Shown piece by piece: positions 58,878 to 64,000 of a stretch of DNA of 64,000 nucleotides (within the stretch, counting starts at the first letter, position 1; each line of letters opens with the position of its first letter). Position numbers and translations under genes: made by a program. Below the pieces are notes generated by a model. It worked only from the letters and a program-made list of their open reading frames with translations. It made no database searches and was not told where the DNA came from. The stretch covers positions 15,378,001 to 15,442,000 of the forward strand of contig OU612075.1 of the NCBI GenBank assembly GCA_914767715.1, written 5' to 3'. Source of the DNA: Membranipora membranacea. Its lineage: Eukaryota > Bryozoa > Gymnolaemata > Cheilostomatida > Membraniporidae.

Positions 58878-59026
58878 CTTTGAAGTTTTGTTGAGTGAAG
58901 CACTGGCATGTGTGTTATTGCCTTTCGGGCTGGTTTTGATCTGCATCACACCAGGTGTGTGACCGTCAAATACTTGTATGCAGGACAATTTCTCCTCCCA
59001 GATCCACAGTGTGATAGTCAAGATAT
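58878..59026 (-). pseudogene. Exon C, copy 3 (frameshifted)
   Basis: Aligned to copy 1 by its splice sites and by TLWIWEEKLSCIQVF. It is 149 rather than 147 nt; the second half follows a different frame, and the ancestral frame has a stop in ERQ-stop-HTCQC. Confidence 0.5.
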
Positions 59027-59796
59027 CTGGAATAAATGAAAGACATTTAATATATATGGCTAGCTATGAATACGTGTAAAAAAAAAATCAATGGGCGCAT
59101 ACATCAGTTCGAAAGTCCAAGCTTGTTAGGGGACAATATTGGTATCAACCTCAAATATGACAGTGAATTGTTGGTGTTATAGTGGCAGTACTCTTGCTTA
59201 ACATGGTCTTGCGCAGTCGTAGAAAATGAGACGGAACATCCGATTTTTTTGGTAATTGCCAATATTTACTCTAGCATCGTGCTTAGTGGCTCACTTCTTA
59301 TAACACTGAAGTCAACCAGCTGCTCACAACACAAAGGAAGGAATTCACCTACAATAGACGCTGTTATACCATAACTGATGGCATTATAGCATTATTAAAG
59401 CCTTAGAAAGTTTCAACAAATAAAGCCGGTTTACCAGCAAGCCCGGCAAAGCTAAGATTTACATAGTGAGGCAACCACCGCAATATTCATCAGCTTGTAA
59501 ACAATCGGTAATGAACACATTAGGAGTAAAACAGGGTATAAATAGTTAGAATACATATATAGTAATGAACACATTATTAGGAGCAAAGTAGGAAATCCAT
59601 ATAAGAAAAGATATATAGCTCTCAGTAAGAATTGTCATCATATATCAGACATATGCTTTAAATCATCATAGAGCTTCCAGGATCCAGTTTAACATAATTC
59701 TTTATTGGCATTGGAGTTGTGAGCCAAGCAGAGTAGTCTAGTAAACCATTTAATAAGAGTACACTGAAACAATGAGTACAAACAGGAGGCACTTAC

Positions 59797-59897
59797 CCTG
59801 TGGGAGCAGTCATTCAGCTGTGTTGACATACTCTCTGCTAGGCTTCTTATTGTTAATCATTAATCCGGTGACAACAGTCACATCTTTGCCCCCTGTC
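59797..59897 (-). pseudogene. Exon A, copy 2 (late stop)
   Basis: The clearest view of exon A: GGKDVTVVTGLMINNKKPSR, EYVNTAE, then TGA where copies 1 and 4 have an Arg codon. Splice sites are kept. One substitution cluster (GTAAGA to GAATGA) ends the frame; copy 3 has the same change. Confidence 0.5.
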
Positions 59898-60523
59898 CTG
59901 TTTAACACAACAAATTTCCATCATTTCCTACATTTTTCAACCACACATAACCACCATAACTTGATCCATCAAGATGTGTTCTCAGGCTATATTGTTCACA
60001 TTGTGTGGAACTCGAAAATTAAAACAATTTAACATCATGGAACAGTTGAAGTGTATCATGCAGCTTCCTGTTAGGCTCATAGAAAAACAAAACAATAATC
60101 TTGTCACCAGAGATAAGAACCCACCTCTAAGCTGGCATCCATCCATGATGAATCTGGGCACACCTTAGCAGGCTCTGCTGACAGTCATGCCTCCCGATAC
60201 CATGACTAGTCACTTCCTTAGTCTCAAGCTACAAACACAAGCAAAGTTTAATACATGCTATGTATTATATGGAACAAATAGTTATAGCTACGACACTACT
60301 TGAAGTTGTTCTCATTCAAGATTGTCTAAATGGTATTCAACTCTAACTATAGCTTTAAAACATCATAGAACAGTAACAGAGAGTACTGAATCAGATTGAG
60401 CTGCTGGTTCATGTTGTCAGTTATAATGTAATGTGTGTCCATGGCAGCCCGTCAAAGGTTTTATCCTAGATTAATCACTGCCTAGATTCTGGGTGAATAA
60501 TGATTGCATTGTAAGTTACGTAC

Positions 60524-60663
60524 CTCAAGTGAACCCATCAGGGAAGTTGAACCACTTTGTAACAGAGCAGTCAATTGTCTAATCCTTTCTCCTTTCCCAC
60601 CCAGATAACCTTTTGCAGCCTGGTATCAAGGCAACATGATTTGTAACTTGATTCCACTGAACC
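60524..60663 (-). pseudogene. Exon D, copy 3 (stop-containing)
   Basis: Starts VQWNQVTNHVALIPGCKR, like copy 2, then has TAG and later TGA in frame, ending near FNFPDGFT. Splice sites are recognisable. Confidence 0.4.
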
Positions 60664-60911
60664 CTGCAAGAAAAAAGTAGAAATATATGATTACTTGGGT
60701 TTATAACAGAGTGAGAGGAGCCATGTCAATGAAAGTGACATATTATTATAGCTCTCAGTAAGGATTGTCATCATAAGTCAGACATATGCTTTAAATCATC
60801 ATAGAGCTATCAGGATCAGGTTGTGTCCGAGTTATTTGAACTTGCTGAATGCGTTGAGGCTGGTTAGCTTTCAAGTGTGGCTCAAAATATTCCTAGACAT
60901 GACTATAATAC

Positions 60912-61064
60912 CTTATAAGTTTTGTGAAGTGATGCAATGGCAGTGGATTACTGTGTTCAGTGTTTGACTAGATCTGTATCACGTTAGGTGTGTGACCCTC
61001 TAATACTTGTATGCAGGAGAATTTCTTCTCTTCTCCCAGTCGCACAGTTTGATGGTTCAGTCAT
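60912..61064 (-). pseudogene. Exon C, copy 4 (Trp to stop)
   Basis: Very close to copy 1 at its start, but the first TGG is TGA and further stops follow (TIKLCDWEKRRNSPAYKY then stop). Confidence 0.55.
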
Positions 61065-61565
61065 CTGCTAAAACACAAATAATTTTTATGATGGAATACT
61101 GTTATCTGCAGGCATGCAAGCTTACAAATTTTGCTACAAACCTTCACATCATTATTAGCGCTACTTCTATTATATGACTCTGTGTACATTAGCAACAGAT
61201 TCAGAGGAGAACAATCAATTGGTGTCCATGCCATGGTCATATCAATTATGATGGTAAACTGTTAGCAAGGTATACATTATACACAATGTTATTGTGCAGT
61301 GGTAGGAAATCAGACAGCTATCCTGATCTCCCTATCCTGCCAATATTTTATCTAGCACTGTTCCTAGTGACTAAACTTCTATACTGAAGTCAACCAGCTG
61401 TAACAATGCAATGGTAAGTCCTACTTTTTGACTGAATTAGTTCTCAACAAATCTAGCTGAAGAAGAAGTCTTTGGTTTGTGATTCCAGTCGTTCTTTTAA
61501 CTTGTCGAATAAATTCAGGATTATTGGCGCACTAGTGTGCTAGACCCGACTTCAAATTTAAATAC

Positions 61566-61697
61566 CTGTGAAGTGAAGCACTGGCATGTGTGGTCTTTAG
61601 GGTTGAGTTTGATCAGCATCACTTAGAGTGTGTCACTAAAACACTTGTATGTATGACAATTTCTTCTCCCAGTCCCACAGTCTGATAGTCAAGTGAT
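61566..61697 (-). pseudogene. Exon C, copy 5 (stop-containing)
   Basis: Begins DHLTIRLWDWEKKLSYIQVF then TAG. Closest to copy 3 in its acceptor (TTATTCCAG). Decayed. Confidence 0.5.
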
Positions 61698-62199
61698 CTG
61701 GAATAAATAAATCACATATATTATATACCGCTATGAATCCGAGTACCAGAAAATCAATGGGTGCATTTCAGGAGAAAATATTGGTATCAACCTCAAATAT
61801 GAAATTGAATTGTTGGATGTTATAGAAGCAGTACTCTGTGCTTCACATATCATGTTATTGCGCAGTCGTAGAAAATAAGACGGAACATCTGATTTTCTTT
61901 GGTAATTGCCAATATTTGCTCTAGCATCGTGCCTAGTGGCTCACTCCGCATTATACTGAAGTCAACCAGCTGTTCACATCGCAAAGGAAGGATTTCCCAT
62001 GTGTAAGACTCTGCCATACCATAACTGATGTCATAGCATTATGCAAGCCTTATAAAGTTTTAACAAATAAAGCCGGTTTACCAGCGGGCCCTGCAAAGCT
62101 TAAGATTTTGACGTCCATGGTCAGCAAACAAAATCATAACCACCTGCATCTTTACAAGACATTATTAGCACATGGCTTCATTAACAGTGTCCTACTCAC

Positions 62200-62279
62200 C
62201 GAGCCTGTAACATTCCAGTTCTTCCTAGCGAAAAAATTGGCCTCCCTGACAGGTACATCATTGGTAATATCAAATGTGT
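62200..62279 (-). CDS. Exon B, copy 2 (diverged, open)
   Basis: 80 nt, same phases and splice sites as copy 1. It encodes TFDITNDVPVREANFFARKN, then WNVTGS. The leader frame upstream is frameshifted in this copy, so its in-frame opening in the other copies is not needed for exon use. Confidence 0.45.
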
Positions 62280-62785
62280 CTGCAAAAAAAAGGAAAAGGC
62301 ACACCGTAAGGAGACCAATCTAAATAAGCCAGATAAAAGTATTGCAATCCTACATAGTGAGGCAACCACCGCAATATTCATCAGCTTGTAAACAATCGGT
62401 AATGAACACATTAGGAGTAAAGCAGGGTATAAATAGTTAGAATACATATGTAGCTCTCAGTAAGAATTGTCATCATATATCAGACATATGCTTTAAATCA
62501 TCATAGAGCTACGAGGATCCAGTTCAACATAACTCATTATTGGCATTCGAGTCGTGAGCCAAGCAGAGTAGTCTAGTAAACCATTGAATAAGAGTACACT
62601 GAAACAATGAGTACAAACAGGAGGCATCACCGATGTCATAGCAATTATGCAAGCCTTAGAAAGTTCCAAAAAAAAAAGAAGCCAGGCCCTGCAAAGTTTT
62701 AAGATTTTGTCGTCCACAGTCAGCAAACAAAATCATAACAACATGCATCTTTACAATAAATATTATTATCACAAGTCCAACTCAC

Positions 62786-62865
62786 TGTGTTGGTAACAAT
62801 CCAGTTCTTTACGGCAATCAAATCGGCCGCCCTGACAGGTACATCATTGGTAACTTTAAATGTGT
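62786..62865 (-). CDS. Exon B, copy 3 (near-identical to copy 1)
   Basis: Differs from copy 1 by very few bases (TNDVPV for TSDVPV). It lies in a recently duplicated block. Exon A copy 4 (phase 1) joins it in frame, giving REYVDLAVRMFRQ followed by DTFKVTNDVPV. Confidence 0.5.
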
Positions 62866-63191
62866 CTGCAATAAAAGTTAAAAAGGCACATCGTAAGGAG
62901 ACCAACATTACCAAGCTATAGAAAAGTATTGCAATCCTACGCAGTAAGGCAACCACTGCCATGTTCAACAGCTTGTAAACCATTAGTAATGAACACATTA
63001 TTAGGAGTAAAGCAGGAAATCCATATAAGAAAAGATATATAGCTCTCAGTAAGAATTGTCATCATATATCAGACATATGCTTTAAATCATCATAGAGCTA
63101 CGAGGATCCAGTTCAACATAACTCATTATTGGCATTCGAGTGACCCACCCCGAAGTACACTAAACAATGAGTACAAACAGGAGGCACTTAC

Positions 63192-63292
63192 CCGTGGGAG
63201 CAGTCATTCAGCCGGGTCTACACACTCTCTGCTAGACTCTTTATTGTTGATAATTAATCCGGTGACCACTGTCACAGCTTGGCCCCTCTGTC
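63192..63292 (-). pseudogene. Exon A, copy 3 (late stop)
   Basis: Reads TGLIINNKESSRECVDPAE then TGA, with the same late stop as copy 2. Splice sites are kept. Confidence 0.5.
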
Positions 63293-63914
63293 CTGTTTAA
63301 CACAACAAATTTCCATAATTTACTATGTTTTTAAACCACACACTTGATCTATACTGCAGACATGTTCTCAGGCTATATTTTTTCACATTGTGTGCAACTC
63401 GAAAATTATAACATATGAACATCATAGGACAGCCAAGTATCTCACACAGCTTTCTCTTTAGCTTACAGATAACCACAAAAATATCTCGTTACATGAGATA
63501 AGAACCATCTCTGAGCTGAGTGAGAGGTCAACAGATGGAATCAGCTGATTTCTACGTAACTAACCTCTAATAAAACAAGGATTAAACAATCCAGTTCTTC
63601 CTGGTGGTAGAACTGTCCACCTTGACATGTATAGCAGTATAGCATGTATATAAGTTTGTCAGACATACACAGTAAGGCAACCACCGCCATGTCCAACAGC
63701 TTTTGAACGATTGTTTATGAACACATTAAAAAATAAGGATCAAAACAGTAAATCAATATAATAGCTCTCAGTAAGAATTGTCAACATAATCAACCTTATT
63801 AATTATCAGCATTCAAGTTGAGAGCCAAGTAGAGGAGCCTGGGACACTATCTAATAAGAGTGACCTGCTCTAGTTGAACACATGAAATGGTGTGAACAAA
63901 CAGGAATAACTTAC

Positions 63915-64000
63915 CTTGACGGAACATTCTTACAGCTAGGTCTACATACTCTCTGCTAGGCTCAACTCTGTTGATCATCAATAGTCCACAATGGCCATAG
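63915..64000 (-). CDS. Exon A, copy 4 (open, cut by window edge)
   Basis: The only exon A without a stop: CGLLMINRVEPSREYVDLAV, then RMFRQ and a GTAAGT donor, phase 1. It joins any exon B in frame. Its 5' end lies beyond the window, so this may be where the living gene continues to the right. Confidence 0.5.

Larger units (their letters stand above)
55936..63300. repeat. Nested tandem duplications of the exon A-D region
   Basis: Blocks around 55940-56760, 59200-59900, 61850-62620 and 62628-63300 are copies of one another (exon A, repeat R, exon B). Blocks 57560-58600 and 60330-61500 are copies of another part (exons D and C). The 56063-56570 and 62631-63135 stretches are nearly identical, so the last event is recent. 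Near 62626 a copy is fused mid-unit (exon A lost); near 63136 about 45 bases are missing relative to 56575. Confidence 0.8.

Noticed and set aside
59772-60168. Two overlapping plus-strand frames
   Set aside because: They lie antisense to exon A copy 2 and in block-duplicated DNA whose other copies are not open.

Overview
This is AT-rich nuclear DNA from an invertebrate animal. Genes are split by short GT-AG introns and carry metazoan scaffold domains (WW, PDZ, FERM). Small non-autonomous transposons and tandem repeats sit in introns. The genes present suggest a bilaterian, but the phylum cannot be fixed from the sequence alone. All supported genes lie on the minus strand, so each reads right to left. 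No bacterial operon, rRNA, tRNA or CRISPR array was seen.

Layout from left to right. (1) 2929-9129: eight exons of an unrecognised serine-rich, probably disordered protein; the 3' end was not found. (2) 12337-13518: an intronless FAM181-family gene. In vertebrates this family is reported to bind TEAD transcription factors. (3) 16820-48553: a complete model with 29 coding exons for a WW-PDZ-FERM scaffold of the FRMPD4 (Preso) group, predicted at 1,925 residues. Every exon junction was checked by hand, all phases agree, and the coding length is divisible by three. A possible 5' untranslated exon ends at 53217. (4) 55063-64000: a tandem array of duplicated small exons from a cysteine-containing, unrecognised gene. 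Many copies carry stops or frameshifts, and a few stay open, including a terminal exon at 55063-55196.

The FRMPD4-like gene dominates the window. WW (residues 47-78), PDZ (about 90-168) and FERM (about 205-550) are followed by a long low-complexity tail holding a PPxxF motif of the Homer EVH1-ligand type. The last exon encodes a helix-rich C-terminal domain of about 190 residues. Its introns hold a minisatellite with a palindromic core, a perfect 44-bp palindrome, copies of a small inverted-repeat element, and a 24-bp tandem repeat.

The right 9 kb is the least explained part. Several exon types (called A to E here) recur in duplicated blocks. One block carries a 362-bp insertion flanked by a 9-bp direct repeat, and the matching block lacks it. 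The array looks like repeated unequal exchange within one gene, or a cluster of dying paralogues next to a living one.
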